Part shown: in pieces, positions 23,525 through 33,531 of the stretch
Numbering within the stretch: position 1 is the stretch's first letter
Layout: the number at the start of each line of letters is the position of its first letter
Assembly (NCBI GenBank): GCA_963677415.2
Contig: CAXXFJ010000040.1
Location: 1-64,000, forward strand
From: JAQUTK01 sp963677415
Lineage (GTDB): Bacteria > Bacteroidota > Bacteroidia > Bacteroidales > JAQUTK01
Reading direction: 5' to 3'
Length of the DNA stretch: 64,000 nucleotides
Position numbers and translations under genes: made by a program
Notes under the pieces: model-generated
What the model was told of the DNA's origin: nothing
The model's input: the letters and a program-made list of their open reading frames with translations, nothing else
The model's database searches: none

Positions 23525-25648
23525 ATGGCTATTGACAAAAAAACCATATTGAACAAATACATGTTTGTGGTAGGTTTAGTATTTACCATAGCCATTTTTA
23601 TACTCATCAGCGCTGGAAAGACCGTTTTCGTTGAAGGTAGCATGTGGAGGAAATATGCCGAAACTTTAAAAAAAGAAGATATTATTGTTAAGCCGGACAG
23701 GGGAAACATCTATTCGAGTGACGGCCAATTGATGGCCAGCAGTGTCCCTTTGTATTATGTATATATGGATATGAAGGCTAACGGAATGAGGTTGGATACA
23801 TTACAGGCAAAAATCGACTCATTATCAAAAGTGCTATCAATAGTCTTGAAAGAGCGTAGCGCAGCAGACTACAAACGGTATATCTTGAACAATTATGGCA
23901 AGACTACAATGCTCCCTCTGTGTCGTTCGAAGATTTCATATCTCCAATTTAAAGAGGTATGCAAAGCTCCCTACTTACGATTCGGGTGGAACTTAAGCTC
24001 TAAACGCATGGTTCAACGGGTAAAACCTTTTGGCTCGTTGGCATCGCGCACAATTGGTGATATCTACGGTGATGATCAAAGAGGCGAAGGTAATAGGATT
24101 GGGAAAAACGGATTGGAACTTTCTTTTGATTCTTTACTCATAGGAAAACCTGGGAAGTCAACCAGAATGAGAGTTCGCGGAAGATGGGAAAATGTGAATA
24201 TGATTGAGCCTGAAAATGGATTGGACATTGTTTCTACGATTGATATAGGATTACAGGACATTGCTGAAAAAGCATTGGTTGATATGCTTGTTAGTATTGA
24301 TGCACAATCAGGTGTAGCTGTTTTGATGGAAGTTAAAACAGGAAAAGTTAAAGCATGTGTAAACATGGATAGGGTAGAGACCGGAATCTACGAAGAAGTC
24401 AAGAATCGTGTTGTAGCAGACGAAGGTGAACCTGGATCAACATTCAAAGTTGCTTCGATGATGGTAGCTTTGGAGGACGGAGTCGTGCAACCAACGGATT
24501 CGGTGGAAACGGGCAATGGACTTTGGCCAATCTACGGTTCAGTCATGAGAGATCACAATGCCAATAAAGGAGGGTATGGGACAATTACTGCTGCAAAATC
24601 TATCTGGTATTCGTCCAATATCGGAGTTTCTAAAATTATCAACAAGAATTATCATGATAACCCCGGTAAATTTGTTAATGGGTTATACCGAATAGGCCTT
24701 AATAGGGTTATGAATTTGGAAATTCCGGGAGCTGGAAAACCCAAAATCCGTTATCCGAATAAAGACAACTGGTCTGCTACCGCTCTACCTTGGATGTCTA
24801 TTGGATATGAGGTAAATATTCCACCCATTTACACCCTTGCATTCTTCAATGCTATTGCTAATGATGGAAAAATGATTCGTCCCTATTTTGTTGAAAGTGT
24901 TCAGAAAGAAGGTGAAACGATAGTAGAATATGATACAGAAACCATTAACTCGTCCATCTGTTCTGACCGTGTATTGAAAGAAATAAAAAAGATGTTGGAA
25001 TGCGTGGTTGACAGTGGCACAGCACAAGCTGTTCATTCAGACTTTGTCAAGATTGCAGGGAAAACGGGTACTGCACAAATCTCTCAGGGAATACTCGGAT
25101 ATACTGCAGGAGGAAAGAGCCACCAGGTTACGTTTTGTGGTTATTTCCCTTCAGATAAACCTGTTTACACCTGTATTTGCCAGATTCGTGCTCCCCGTAT
25201 CGGATATCCATCAGGAGGTGGAATGTCTGGTGTTGTTGTTAAAACGATTGCTGAACAGACTTACGCAAGAGCTCTCCGGAAAGAACCAGAAGAGATTGAA
25301 GTTGATTCAAACAGACTGCTTATTCCACAAGTTAAAGGAGGGATGTATAGAGAAGTGGTCACTGCACTGAAAAAGTTAAATATTGACTATTCTGATAACG
25401 AATCACAGAATTCGGAATGGACAAAAGTAAAATCTAGCAAAGAAGATAATCTCGAACTAATGGATGCTAGAACTGTTGACAGACTTGTGCCAAATGTTAT
25501 TGGGATGAGTGCTAAAGATGCAGTATACTTATTAGAGAAGTCGGGATTGAACGTCAATATAAACGGTATGGGGGCTGTATACAAACAGTCTATTCAAAGT
25601 GGATTGATAATTAACAAAGGTACAACAATTAGTTTATCTCTAAAATAG
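23525..25648 (+). CDS. ftsI: Septal peptidoglycan transpeptidase (PBP3) with PASTA domain
   Basis: A 707-residue class B penicillin-binding protein with a single N-terminal membrane segment (YMFVVGLVFTIAIFILISAG). The transpeptidase motifs are STFK (serine near residue 304), SSN near residue 363 and KTGTAQ near residue 512. The C-terminus carries a PASTA domain (VPNVIGMSAKDAVYLLEKSG, residues about 655-705), a feature of Bacteroidota FtsI and of sporulation-type SpoVD but absent from the E. coli protein. It crosslinks septal peptidoglycan with FtsW. Confidence 0.95.
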   Translation: MAIDKKTILNKYMFVVGLVFTIAIFILISAGKTVFVEGSMWRKYAETLKKEDIIVKPDRGNIYSSDGQLMASSVPLYYVYMDMKANGMRLDTLQAKIDSLSKVLSIVLKERSAADYKRYILNNYGKTTMLPLCRSKISYLQFKEVCKAPYLRFGWNLSSKRMVQRVKPFGSLASRTIGDIYGDDQRGEGNRIGKNGLELSFDSLLIGKPGKSTRMRVRGRWENVNMIEPENGLDIVSTIDIGLQDIAEKALVDMLVSIDAQSGVAVLMEVKTGKVKACVNMDRVETGIYEEVKNRVVADEGEPGSTFKVASMMVALEDGVVQPTDSVETGNGLWPIYGSVMRDHNANKGGYGTITAAKSIWYSSNIGVSKIINKNYHDNPGKFVNGLYRIGLNRVMNLEIPGAGKPKIRYPNKDNWSATALPWMSIGYEVNIPPIYTLAFFNAIANDGKMIRPYFVESVQKEGETIVEYDTETINSSICSDRVLKEIKKMLECVVDSGTAQAVHSDFVKIAGKTGTAQISQGILGYTAGGKSHQVTFCGYFPSDKPVYTCICQIRAPRIGYPSGGGMSGVVVKTIAEQTYARALRKEPEEIEVDSNRLLIPQVKGGMYREVVTALKKLNIDYSDNESQNSEWTKVKSSKEDNLELMDARTVDRLVPNVIGMSAKDAVYLLEKSGLNVNINGMGAVYKQSIQSGLIINKGTTISLSLK

Positions 25649-25655
25649 AGTATTT

Positions 25656-27116
25656 ATGCAATTACAAAAGTTATTAGCAGATGTCAGCTTCATAGAAATC
25701 AAGGGGACCCTGGAAACAGAGATTTCTTCTATCGGATTTGACTCTCGCAAAGCAACCTTAGGTTCTCTGTTCATTGCTGTCAATGGTACAACCTCTAATG
25801 GTCATGATTATATCTCATCTGCTATTGAATACGGATGCAAGGCCATTGTTTGCGAATATATTCCCGAAGGATGCTTCAAAGAAGGAATTACGTTTGTACT
25901 TGTAAAAGATAGTGCTGATTCATTAGGACTTATTGCTTCTGCATGGTATGACTATCCTTCACATAATATACTATTGACAGGGGTAACAGGCACAAATGGT
26001 AAAACAACAATTGCAACTTCCTTGTATAATCTCTTTCGCAAGCTGGGCTATAAAGCCGGATTGCTTTCTACGGTATGCAACATCGTGGAGGAAGAGCAAT
26101 TTGCTACAACTAATACGACTCCAGACCCGATCACAATCAATGAACTACTGTCAAAAATGGTTGACAGAGGTTGTCAATATGCTTTCATGGAGGTGAGTTC
26201 GCATGCGGTTGTTCAAAAAAGAATTAATGGATTGAGTTTTTCAGGAGGTATATTTACAAACCTGACGCGAGATCATTTGGATTATCATAAGACTGTAGAT
26301 GCTTATCTGCATGCTAAGAAATTATTCTTTGATATGCTTCCAGACCAAGCTTTCGCTTTGACAAACCTCGACGATAAGACCGGACTTGTGATGCTCCAGA
26401 ATACATCTGCAAAGAAATACACCTATTCATTGTCAACTTTAGCAGACTTTAAAGGGAAGATTCTTGAGAAATATATAAATGGGATGTTACTTCAAATCAA
26501 CGGAAAAGAAGCTGAAGTGCAATTTATTGGGAAGTTCAATGCTTCCAATTTACTAGCAATTTATGGGACAGCAATTCTGTTGGGACAAGACCCAGAAGAA
26601 GTGTTAATTGCGTTAAGTGACCTCCATCCTGTTGCTGGCAGATTTGAGACAATACACTCTAAAGATGGTATTACTGCTATTGTTGACTACGCACACACCC
26701 CTGATGCTTTGGTAAATGTACTGCAGGCAATCCATGAAGTGGTAGAAGGAAATGGGAAGATCATTACTGTCGTTGGTGCCGGAGGAAATAGAGACAAAGG
26801 GAAACGCCCGATTATGGCAAAAGAATCAACAAAAGGAAGTGATCAGGTAATCCTTACTTCCGACAACCCTCGTTTTGAAGAACCGGAAGACATTATTAAT
26901 GACATGTTGGAAGGACTCACTAATCAGGAGAAGAAAAAAACATTGGTGATACAAGATCGTAAACAGGCAATTAAAACAGCTTGTGCACTTGCAAAAAAAG
27001 GTGACGTAATACTGATTGCCGGAAAGGGACATGAAAACTATCAGGATATTAAAGGCGTGAAGCATCATTTTGATGATAAAGAAATTGTAGAAGAACTCTT
27101 TAATAATGAAAACTAA
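25656..27116 (+). CDS. murE: UDP-MurNAc-L-Ala-D-Glu:meso-diaminopimelate ligase
   Basis: A 486-residue Mur ligase. The ATP-binding loop is GVTGTNGKTTIATSLY near residue 110, the central HAVVQKRINGL and TRDHLDYHK follow, and the substrate-specificity motif reads DNPR (in TSDNPRFEEPEDI, near residue 403), the meso-DAP-type sequence. So the peptide stem should carry diaminopimelate, as expected for Gram-negatives. It lies seven bases after ftsI and 11 before mraY. Confidence 0.95.
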   Translation: MQLQKLLADVSFIEIKGTLETEISSIGFDSRKATLGSLFIAVNGTTSNGHDYISSAIEYGCKAIVCEYIPEGCFKEGITFVLVKDSADSLGLIASAWYDYPSHNILLTGVTGTNGKTTIATSLYNLFRKLGYKAGLLSTVCNIVEEEQFATTNTTPDPITINELLSKMVDRGCQYAFMEVSSHAVVQKRINGLSFSGGIFTNLTRDHLDYHKTVDAYLHAKKLFFDMLPDQAFALTNLDDKTGLVMLQNTSAKKYTYSLSTLADFKGKILEKYINGMLLQINGKEAEVQFIGKFNASNLLAIYGTAILLGQDPEEVLIALSDLHPVAGRFETIHSKDGITAIVDYAHTPDALVNVLQAIHEVVEGNGKIITVVGAGGNRDKGKRPIMAKESTKGSDQVILTSDNPRFEEPEDIINDMLEGLTNQEKKKTLVIQDRKQAIKTACALAKKGDVILIAGKGHENYQDIKGVKHHFDDKEIVEELFNNEN

Positions 27117-27127
27117 GATATCTATAT

Positions 27128-28384
27128 ATGCTATACTATCTGTTTAATCTTTTAGATCAATATGACATTCCCGGAAGTGGTATGTTCAAATATATATCTT
27201 TTCGGTCTATATTATCTTTTATTATCGCAATGTTTATGGCTACTGTGATTGGCAAACAGATAATTGAAAGACTACAACTAAAACAGGTTGGTGAAGTAAT
27301 TCGGGACCTTGGCCTTGAAGGTCAACTCAGCAAGAAAGGAACTCCAACAATGGGTGGGGTGATAATCATAATATCAATCCTAATTCCTGTCTTGCTTTTC
27401 GGACGACTGGACAACATCTACATGGTTCTAATGATAATCACGACTCTCTGGATGGGGGGTATAGGTTTTGCGGATGACTATATAAAGGTCTTCAAAAAGC
27501 ATAAAGAGGGCATGAAGGCAAGGACTAAGATTATCGGACAAGTCGGACTTGGTTTGATCGTTGGAATGATTCTATATCTGAGTCCAAGTGTCGTCATTCG
27601 CGAGAACACTCAAATCCAAAGAGGGGAGAATATTGAAACAATTCATAGCCCTGAACATATAAAATCTACTATAACGACTATTCCATTTTTCAAGAACAAT
27701 AATCTTGATTACGCAGACTTTACAAAATGGCTTGGTGATTATGCGGAAATTGGTGGATGGATCTTATTTGTCTTAGTGACAATCATTGTTGTTACCGCAG
27801 TATCTAATGGTGCAAATCTGACAGATGGGTTGGATGGGCTAGCCACAGGGATTTCTGCAATTATTGGTATAGCATTAGGTATTTTGGCCTATGTATCAAG
27901 TCATGTCACCTATGCTTCCTACCTTAATATAATGTTTATTCCTGGAACAGAAGAGCTGGTTGTCTTTATCAGTGCCTTCACCGGAGCCACAATTGGATTC
28001 CTTTGGTTCAACTCCTATCCAGCTCAAGTCTTTATGGGTGATACAGGAAGCTTAACCCTGGGTGGAATCATCGGTGTTTTTGCAATGATTATTCACAAGG
28101 AATTATTGGTTCCTATCTTATGTGGCATGTTCTTTGTCGAAAGTATCTCTGTTTTAATACAAGTCTCCTATTTTAAGTTTACAAAGAAAAGAACCGGTAT
28201 AGGTAAGCGAATCTTTAAAATGAGCCCTATTCACCATCATTTTCAAAAAGCAGGCAATGCTGGTATTGATGCACTCCTTCAATTTCCACTTCGACCCATT
28301 CCGGAGTCTAAGATCGTCATTCGTTTTTGGATTGTGTCCATTATATTAGCAGCTATTACTATCATTACTCTAAAAGTCAGATAA
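27128..28384 (+). CDS. mraY: Phospho-N-acetylmuramoyl-pentapeptide-transferase
   Basis: A 418-residue polytopic membrane enzyme that makes lipid I from UDP-MurNAc-pentapeptide and undecaprenyl phosphate. The family motifs are GTPTMGGVIII, GFADDYIKVFKKHKEGM, the DGLDGLATGIS loop and GDTGSLTLGG, and MSPIHHHFQKAG. It is longer than E. coli MraY because of an insertion of about 50 residues (around residues 155-205), which I have seen in Bacteroidota MraY. It abuts murD directly. Confidence 0.95.
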   Translation: MLYYLFNLLDQYDIPGSGMFKYISFRSILSFIIAMFMATVIGKQIIERLQLKQVGEVIRDLGLEGQLSKKGTPTMGGVIIIISILIPVLLFGRLDNIYMVLMIITTLWMGGIGFADDYIKVFKKHKEGMKARTKIIGQVGLGLIVGMILYLSPSVVIRENTQIQRGENIETIHSPEHIKSTITTIPFFKNNNLDYADFTKWLGDYAEIGGWILFVLVTIIVVTAVSNGANLTDGLDGLATGISAIIGIALGILAYVSSHVTYASYLNIMFIPGTEELVVFISAFTGATIGFLWFNSYPAQVFMGDTGSLTLGGIIGVFAMIIHKELLVPILCGMFFVESISVLIQVSYFKFTKKRTGIGKRIFKMSPIHHHFQKAGNAGIDALLQFPLRPIPESKIVIRFWIVSIILAAITIITLKVR

Positions 28385-29719
28385 ATGGAAAGAATCGTCA
28401 TATTAGGAGCTGGGGAAAGCGGCACTGGAGCTGCTGTCCTTGGAAAGATTAAAGGCTTTGATGTCTTTGTGTCAGACTATTCAGCTATCCTACCTCAACA
28501 AAAAGAGATCCTTGACTCCTTTTCTATAGCATGGGAAGAAAAACAGCACACTGAAGAATTGATTCTTAATGCAAATGAGATAGTAAAAAGTCCCGGAATT
28601 GCGGATAGCACTCACATCATTCAAAAGGTTAAAGAGAGGAAAATTCCAATCATCTCTGAGATCGAGTTTGCCGGAAGATACACAAAAGCAAAAATGATTT
28701 GTATAACAGGAAGCAACGGTAAAACAACAACGACCCTACTAACCTACCATATTCTGAAAGATGCCGGATTAAATGTTGGGTTAGCCGGCAATGTTGGAAA
28801 AAGTCTCGCATTCCAGGTAGCTACTGAAAACTACGACTATTATGTCATCGAACTGAGTAGCTTCCAACTTGACAATATGTACAACTTTAAAGCAGACATT
28901 GCAATTCTTCTCAACATCACTCCTGACCATCTGGATAGATATGGATATGAGATGCAAAACTATGTGGACGCAAAATTCCGGATTACCCAAAACCAGACCC
29001 ACGAAGATGCTTTTATCTTTTGGAATGATGACCCAATCATAACTAAAGAGTTGCAAAAACACCCGCTCAATGCAAGATTATATCCATTTGCAGCAAACAA
29101 AACAGACGATGTAATTGGTTACACCGACGAAGACAATTTAGTCATTGAAATCTCGGACGAGGCGCTGATAATTGCTAAAGAAGAGTTGGCTCTAACGGGT
29201 ACTCACAACCTATATAATTCGTTAGCTGCAGGAATAACTGCAAATCTTGTAAGCATTAAGAAGAGTGATATTCGTAAGGCATTAAGCACATTTGAAGGTG
29301 TCGAACATAGACTAAAATACGTGGCAACAGTGAGAGGGACTCGTTTTATCAATGACTCGAAAGCAACGAATGTAAATTCATGCTGGTATGCACTGGAAAG
29401 TATGCAGACTCCTGTAATTCTCATTCTAGGGGGAAAAGATAAAGGTAATGATTACACTGAGATAGAAAGCCTGGTCAAGGAGAAGGTTCATACAATCATC
29501 TGTCTGGGTATCGACAATAAGAAGCTTCATCAATTCTTTGACGAAAAAGTTCCTATAATGATTGATGCACTTTCAATGAAGGAAGCCGTAGAAAAAGCAT
29601 ATTCAAGCGCTCATAAAGGAGATACTGTACTTCTCTCTCCTTGTTGCGCGAGTTTTGATTTGTTCAAAAACTACGAAGATCGCGGTGACCAATTTAAAGA
29701 ATGCGTATTAAAACTATAA
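28385..29719 (+). CDS. murD: UDP-MurNAc-L-alanine:D-glutamate ligase
   Basis: A 444-residue Mur ligase that adds D-glutamate to the stem peptide. It has the N-terminal UDP-binding fold (ILGAGESGTGAAVLGKIKGF), the ATP loop CITGSNGKTTTTLLTYHIL near residue 112, NITPDHLDRY and the C-terminal LLSPCCASFDLFKNYEDRGD signature. Its first codon immediately follows the mraY stop region. Confidence 0.95.
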   Translation: MERIVILGAGESGTGAAVLGKIKGFDVFVSDYSAILPQQKEILDSFSIAWEEKQHTEELILNANEIVKSPGIADSTHIIQKVKERKIPIISEIEFAGRYTKAKMICITGSNGKTTTTLLTYHILKDAGLNVGLAGNVGKSLAFQVATENYDYYVIELSSFQLDNMYNFKADIAILLNITPDHLDRYGYEMQNYVDAKFRITQNQTHEDAFIFWNDDPIITKELQKHPLNARLYPFAANKTDDVIGYTDEDNLVIEISDEALIIAKEELALTGTHNLYNSLAAGITANLVSIKKSDIRKALSTFEGVEHRLKYVATVRGTRFINDSKATNVNSCWYALESMQTPVILILGGKDKGNDYTEIESLVKEKVHTIICLGIDNKKLHQFFDEKVPIMIDALSMKEAVEKAYSSAHKGDTVLLSPCCASFDLFKNYEDRGDQFKECVLKL

Positions 29720-29727
29720 AAAGAGAA

Positions 29728-30948
29728 ATGGGGATATTTAAAACTATCATAAAAGGAGACAGAGTAATATGGACAATATACCTTATTATTATGACAATCT
29801 CCATGCTGGAAGTCTTCAGTGCTTCCAGTACATTGACAAATTCTCTTCATGAATATTGGCGGCCTTTTGTTCGTCATTTTATGTTTCTAATGATAGGGAC
29901 GGCCGTGGTTATTGGCATCCATTTTATCCCTCCTAAGTTTTTTAGAGCTATTCCTGTACTCTTTATTCCAATCGCAGCCATTCTTCTTATCGTGACGCCA
30001 TTCTTAGGAGTAAAAGCAAATGAAGCAACACGTTGGCTTAGTATTGGCGGAATCCAGTTCCAGCCATCGGAATTTGCCAAACTTGCAGTAATTGCAACAA
30101 TAGCTCTCTTACTAAGCCGAATGAAAGATGACAAGGAATCTATTAACCGGACCTTTAAGATCATTCTTGGAATTACGTTCTTATTCTGTTTTCTTATTCT
30201 TCCTGAAAACTTCTCTACAGCAGGAATGTTGGGACTTATCAGTTTCATTATGATGTTTATTGGAAGGATCCCAATCATAAAACTAGCGATTATTACTGGT
30301 ATAATTGGAGGTATTCTTGCTGTTCTCTTATTTGTTTTGGCCCCTGTAATACCTCGTGACACTCCTTTGTTAGGCCGACTCCCGACATGGACTGAACGCC
30401 TGTCCAACCATTCAGAGAAGATTACACCGGAAACAGATCTGAAAATCGTATTTAGTGACGATAATTATCAGGTTTCTCACTCAAAAATAGCCATTGCTAC
30501 CGGAGGTGTTTTTGGGAAGTTCTTAGGAAATAGTCAGGAAAGAGACTTTTTACCTCAAGCCTACTCCGACTTTATCTATGCAATAATTATAGAAGAAACG
30601 GGGCTAATTGGTGGTACCTTCGTGCTTTCACTCTATCTAATTCTGATGTTCAGAGCAGGTATTCTGGCAAGACGATGTAGCCGATCTTTCTATGCTTTTT
30701 TGCTGATGGGTGCCACACTTATTATTGTACTCCAAGCCTTAATAAATATGGGAGTAGCAGTGAGTCTTCTTCCGGTCACCGGGCAACCTTTACCATTAAT
30801 AAGTCGCGGAGGAACCTCTACAATTATGACCTGTGTCTATTTCGGCATTATACTAAGTATAAGCCGCACTACGACCAAAGACGATATCAGTGAAGAGGAC
30901 AAAGAAGTGGTTCCGCCTGGGGTAAAACTTGTAAACGAGAAAATATAA
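29728..30948 (+). CDS. ftsW: Septal peptidoglycan glycosyltransferase FtsW
   Basis: A SEDS-family membrane protein of about 406 residues with some ten hydrophobic segments. I start at the ATG at 29728 (MGIFKTIIKGDRVIWTI); an ATG at 29701 would overlap the end of murD and add nine residues. Conserved features are QPSEFAKLAVI, the charged extracellular loop after PRDTPLLGRLPTWTERL, and the C-terminal ALINMGVAVSLLPVTGQPLP with LISRGGTS. It polymerises septal glycan in partnership with FtsI. Confidence 0.93.
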   Translation: MGIFKTIIKGDRVIWTIYLIIMTISMLEVFSASSTLTNSLHEYWRPFVRHFMFLMIGTAVVIGIHFIPPKFFRAIPVLFIPIAAILLIVTPFLGVKANEATRWLSIGGIQFQPSEFAKLAVIATIALLLSRMKDDKESINRTFKIILGITFLFCFLILPENFSTAGMLGLISFIMMFIGRIPIIKLAIITGIIGGILAVLLFVLAPVIPRDTPLLGRLPTWTERLSNHSEKITPETDLKIVFSDDNYQVSHSKIAIATGGVFGKFLGNSQERDFLPQAYSDFIYAIIIEETGLIGGTFVLSLYLILMFRAGILARRCSRSFYAFLLMGATLIIVLQALINMGVAVSLLPVTGQPLPLISRGGTSTIMTCVYFGIILSISRTTTKDDISEEDKEVVPPGVKLVNEKI

Positions 30949-30961
30949 TTATCAATTCACA

Positions 30962-32074
30962 ATGAAAAAAGGACTACGCATCATCATAAGCGGAGGAGGT
31001 ACCGGGGGACATATCTTCCCTGCTATTGCAATTGCTAATGCCTTCAAAATAAGGTACCCCGATAGTGAGATCAAGTTTGTCGGAGCACTCGGTCGTATGG
31101 AAATGGAGAAAGTCCCTGCTGCTGGTTTTGATATAATAGGACTTCCGGTTCAAGGATTTGACAGAAGCAACTTACTCAAAAATATTCCGGTTTTATATAA
31201 CCTGATAATTAGTTTGTGGAAGGCAAGACGAATCGTTCGTTCTTTTCAGCCTGATGCTGCTATTGGTGTTGGAGGATATGCAAGTGGCCCTCTGATGAAA
31301 GCTGCATCCTCTCTCAAAGTACCAATCCTTATTCAGGAACAAAATTCCTTCCCCGGCATCACAAATAAGATTCTTGCTTCTAAAGCCTCCACTATCTGTG
31401 TCGCATATCCAGGTATGGAGAAATACTTTCCAGCTAACCGGATTGTCATGACTGGAAACCCGGTTAGGAAAGAACTTCAAGCACCTGAGCAGAACAAGAA
31501 ACTTGCGTATGAGACATTCGGTATGAATCCGAATAAGAAAACCATCTTGATTATAGGAGGAAGCCTCGGAGCTCGGACTATAAACAGATCAGTTCTTGCT
31601 AAACTTAAAGAGATAGATAATGGTGATGTGCAAATATTGTGGCAAACTGGAAAGTACTATTTTGAGAAAGCACAACAAAAGTCACTCTTCTGCAAATCAC
31701 AGAATCTGAAGATAGTACCTTTCATTGCCCGGATGGACCTTGCCTATTTGATTGCAGACCTTGTCATCTCTCGTGCAGGTGCCAGTTCAATATCAGAATT
31801 GTGCCTGTTAGGTAAGCCAACTATTCTTGTCCCCTCTCCTAATGTTGCTGAAGACCATCAGACAAAGAATGCCATGGTTTTAGTAAATTGTGAAGCTGCA
31901 TTGCTGGTAACAGACACAGAAGCAGAAGAGGCTTTAATTGACTTAGCTTATAAAACAATAATTAATGAACAACTACTAAACAAATTGCATTCGAATATTA
32001 TCCAATTAGCAGAGAAAGACTCTGCCGAACGTATTGTAGATGAAATAGCGAAGCTTTTTCCAAAAAAAATATAA
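30962..32074 (+). CDS. murG: UDP-GlcNAc:lipid I N-acetylglucosaminyltransferase
   Basis: A 370-residue GT28 enzyme that converts lipid I to lipid II on the inner face of the membrane. Motifs: SGGGTGGHIFPAIAIA at the N-terminus (undecaprenyl-pyrophosphate side), GVGGYASGPLMKAASSLKVP, IQEQNSFPGITNKIL, and in the C-terminal domain SRAGASSISELCLLGKPTIL for nucleotide-sugar binding. Length is normal. Confidence 0.95.
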   Translation: MKKGLRIIISGGGTGGHIFPAIAIANAFKIRYPDSEIKFVGALGRMEMEKVPAAGFDIIGLPVQGFDRSNLLKNIPVLYNLIISLWKARRIVRSFQPDAAIGVGGYASGPLMKAASSLKVPILIQEQNSFPGITNKILASKASTICVAYPGMEKYFPANRIVMTGNPVRKELQAPEQNKKLAYETFGMNPNKKTILIIGGSLGARTINRSVLAKLKEIDNGDVQILWQTGKYYFEKAQQKSLFCKSQNLKIVPFIARMDLAYLIADLVISRAGASSISELCLLGKPTILVPSPNVAEDHQTKNAMVLVNCEAALLVTDTEAEEALIDLAYKTIINEQLLNKLHSNIIQLAEKDSAERIVDEIAKLFPKKI

Positions 32075-32084
32075 GAACTAAATT

Positions 32085-33461
32085 ATGAATATTGAACAAG
32101 TTAAATCTGTTTACTTTATTGGGGCAGGAGGTATTGGCATGAGTAATCTGGTACGATACTTCCTTACCAAAAAGATAAAAGTATCTGGATATGATCGTAC
32201 CAAGAGTGAGTTAACCAATCAATTGATAAAAGAAGGTGCAGAGTTACATTTCAAAGATGACATCTCTCTTATTCCTGAATCTTGCCTCAACAAAGAAGAA
32301 ACCCTTGTCGTATATACTCCAGCTATTCCTGACTCTCACAGTGAACTTACTTATTTTCGCGAGAATGCCTTTTCCATCATGAAACGCGCACAGGTGTTAG
32401 GGCAAATAACGCTTGCCAGTAAAGGGTTATGCATCTCAGGTACACATGGGAAGACAACTACCTCAAGTATGCTTGCCCACATTCTCAAACAATCATCCAT
32501 TGAATGTAATGCATTCTTAGGTGGGATCCTGAAGAATTACAATAGTAATTTGATTTTGTCTGAGACCAGTCCATTTACTGTCATTGAGGCTGATGAATAC
32601 GATCGTTCTTTCCACTGGTTACATCCTTTCATGGCTGTAATTACAGCTATTGATGCAGATCATCTTGATATTTATGGAACGAAAGAAGAAGTAGTAAAAA
32701 GCTTTGAACACTTTACTTCTTTAATACAACCTAATGGTGTTTTAATGATAAGATACGGACTTGAGTTGACTATTAAAGCTGATAAAAGTGTAAAGGTTTA
32801 TCATTATTCAATGGATAACGAAGGAGACTTTCATGCAGATAACATTCGCATTGGAAATGGAGAAATCGTATTTGACTTTGTAACTCCTGAAAGCACAATA
32901 AAAGATATTCAACTGGGAGTTCCTGTCAAAATCAACATTGAGAACGGGATTGCTGCGATGGCTTTAGCTTATCTTTGTGGTGCAACTGAAGATGAGATCC
33001 GAAAAGCAATGGGCTCTTTTAAGGGAGCTAAAAGACGATTTGACATACAGGTAAAAAAGGATCACATTGTCTATATAGATGATTACGCCCACCATCCCGC
33101 CGAACTTAAAGCATGTATTGAGTCTGTCAGAGCTCTCTATCCAACAAAGAAGATCACAGGCATTTTTCAACCTCATCTATTTTCCCGTACCCGCGATTTC
33201 GCTGAGGACTTTGCTCGAAGTCTTTCTTTGCTAGACGAGGTTATTTTGTTAGAGATCTACCCCGCCAGGGAAGAGCCAATTCCGGGAATTACTTCAAAGA
33301 TTATACTTGATAAGATTGAGTCACCAGAAAAGATTCTCTGTCAGGAAGATGAACTGCTCGGACTGATACAAAATAGGGAGTTCGATGTCTTGCTTACAAT
33401 AGGTGCAGGAAATATAGACAAATTTATAGGACCAATTCGTTCGATTCTTGAGAAAAGATAA
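32085..33461 (+). CDS. murC: UDP-N-acetylmuramate:L-alanine ligase
   Basis: A 458-residue Mur ligase that adds L-alanine to UDP-MurNAc. The N-terminal Rossmann motif is FIGAGGIGMSNLVRYF, the ATP loop CISGTHGKTTTSSMLAHIL is near residue 107, and EADEYDRSFHWLHP and YIDDYAHHPAELKA follow. It is the last gene of the first half of the cluster: a strong bidirectional terminator follows within 15 bases. Confidence 0.95.
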   Translation: MNIEQVKSVYFIGAGGIGMSNLVRYFLTKKIKVSGYDRTKSELTNQLIKEGAELHFKDDISLIPESCLNKEETLVVYTPAIPDSHSELTYFRENAFSIMKRAQVLGQITLASKGLCISGTHGKTTTSSMLAHILKQSSIECNAFLGGILKNYNSNLILSETSPFTVIEADEYDRSFHWLHPFMAVITAIDADHLDIYGTKEEVVKSFEHFTSLIQPNGVLMIRYGLELTIKADKSVKVYHYSMDNEGDFHADNIRIGNGEIVFDFVTPESTIKDIQLGVPVKINIENGIAAMALAYLCGATEDEIRKAMGSFKGAKRRFDIQVKKDHIVYIDDYAHHPAELKACIESVRALYPTKKITGIFQPHLFSRTRDFAEDFARSLSLLDEVILLEIYPAREEPIPGITSKIILDKIESPEKILCQEDELLGLIQNREFDVLLTIGAGNIDKFIGPIRSILEKR

Positions 33462-33474
33462 ATCCCCTTTTTAC

Positions 33475-33515
33475 AAAAGAAGAGGATGTCCTTGTGGACA
33501 TCCTCTTCTTTTTAA
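33475..33515. terminator. Bidirectional terminator between murC and the LTD gene
   Basis: Perfect arms AAGAAGAGGATGTCC and GGACATCCTCTTCTT flank a four-base loop, with As on one side and Ts on the other, so it can end transcripts converging from both sides. Confidence 0.9.
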
Positions 33516-33531
33516 TATATCTACTAATACA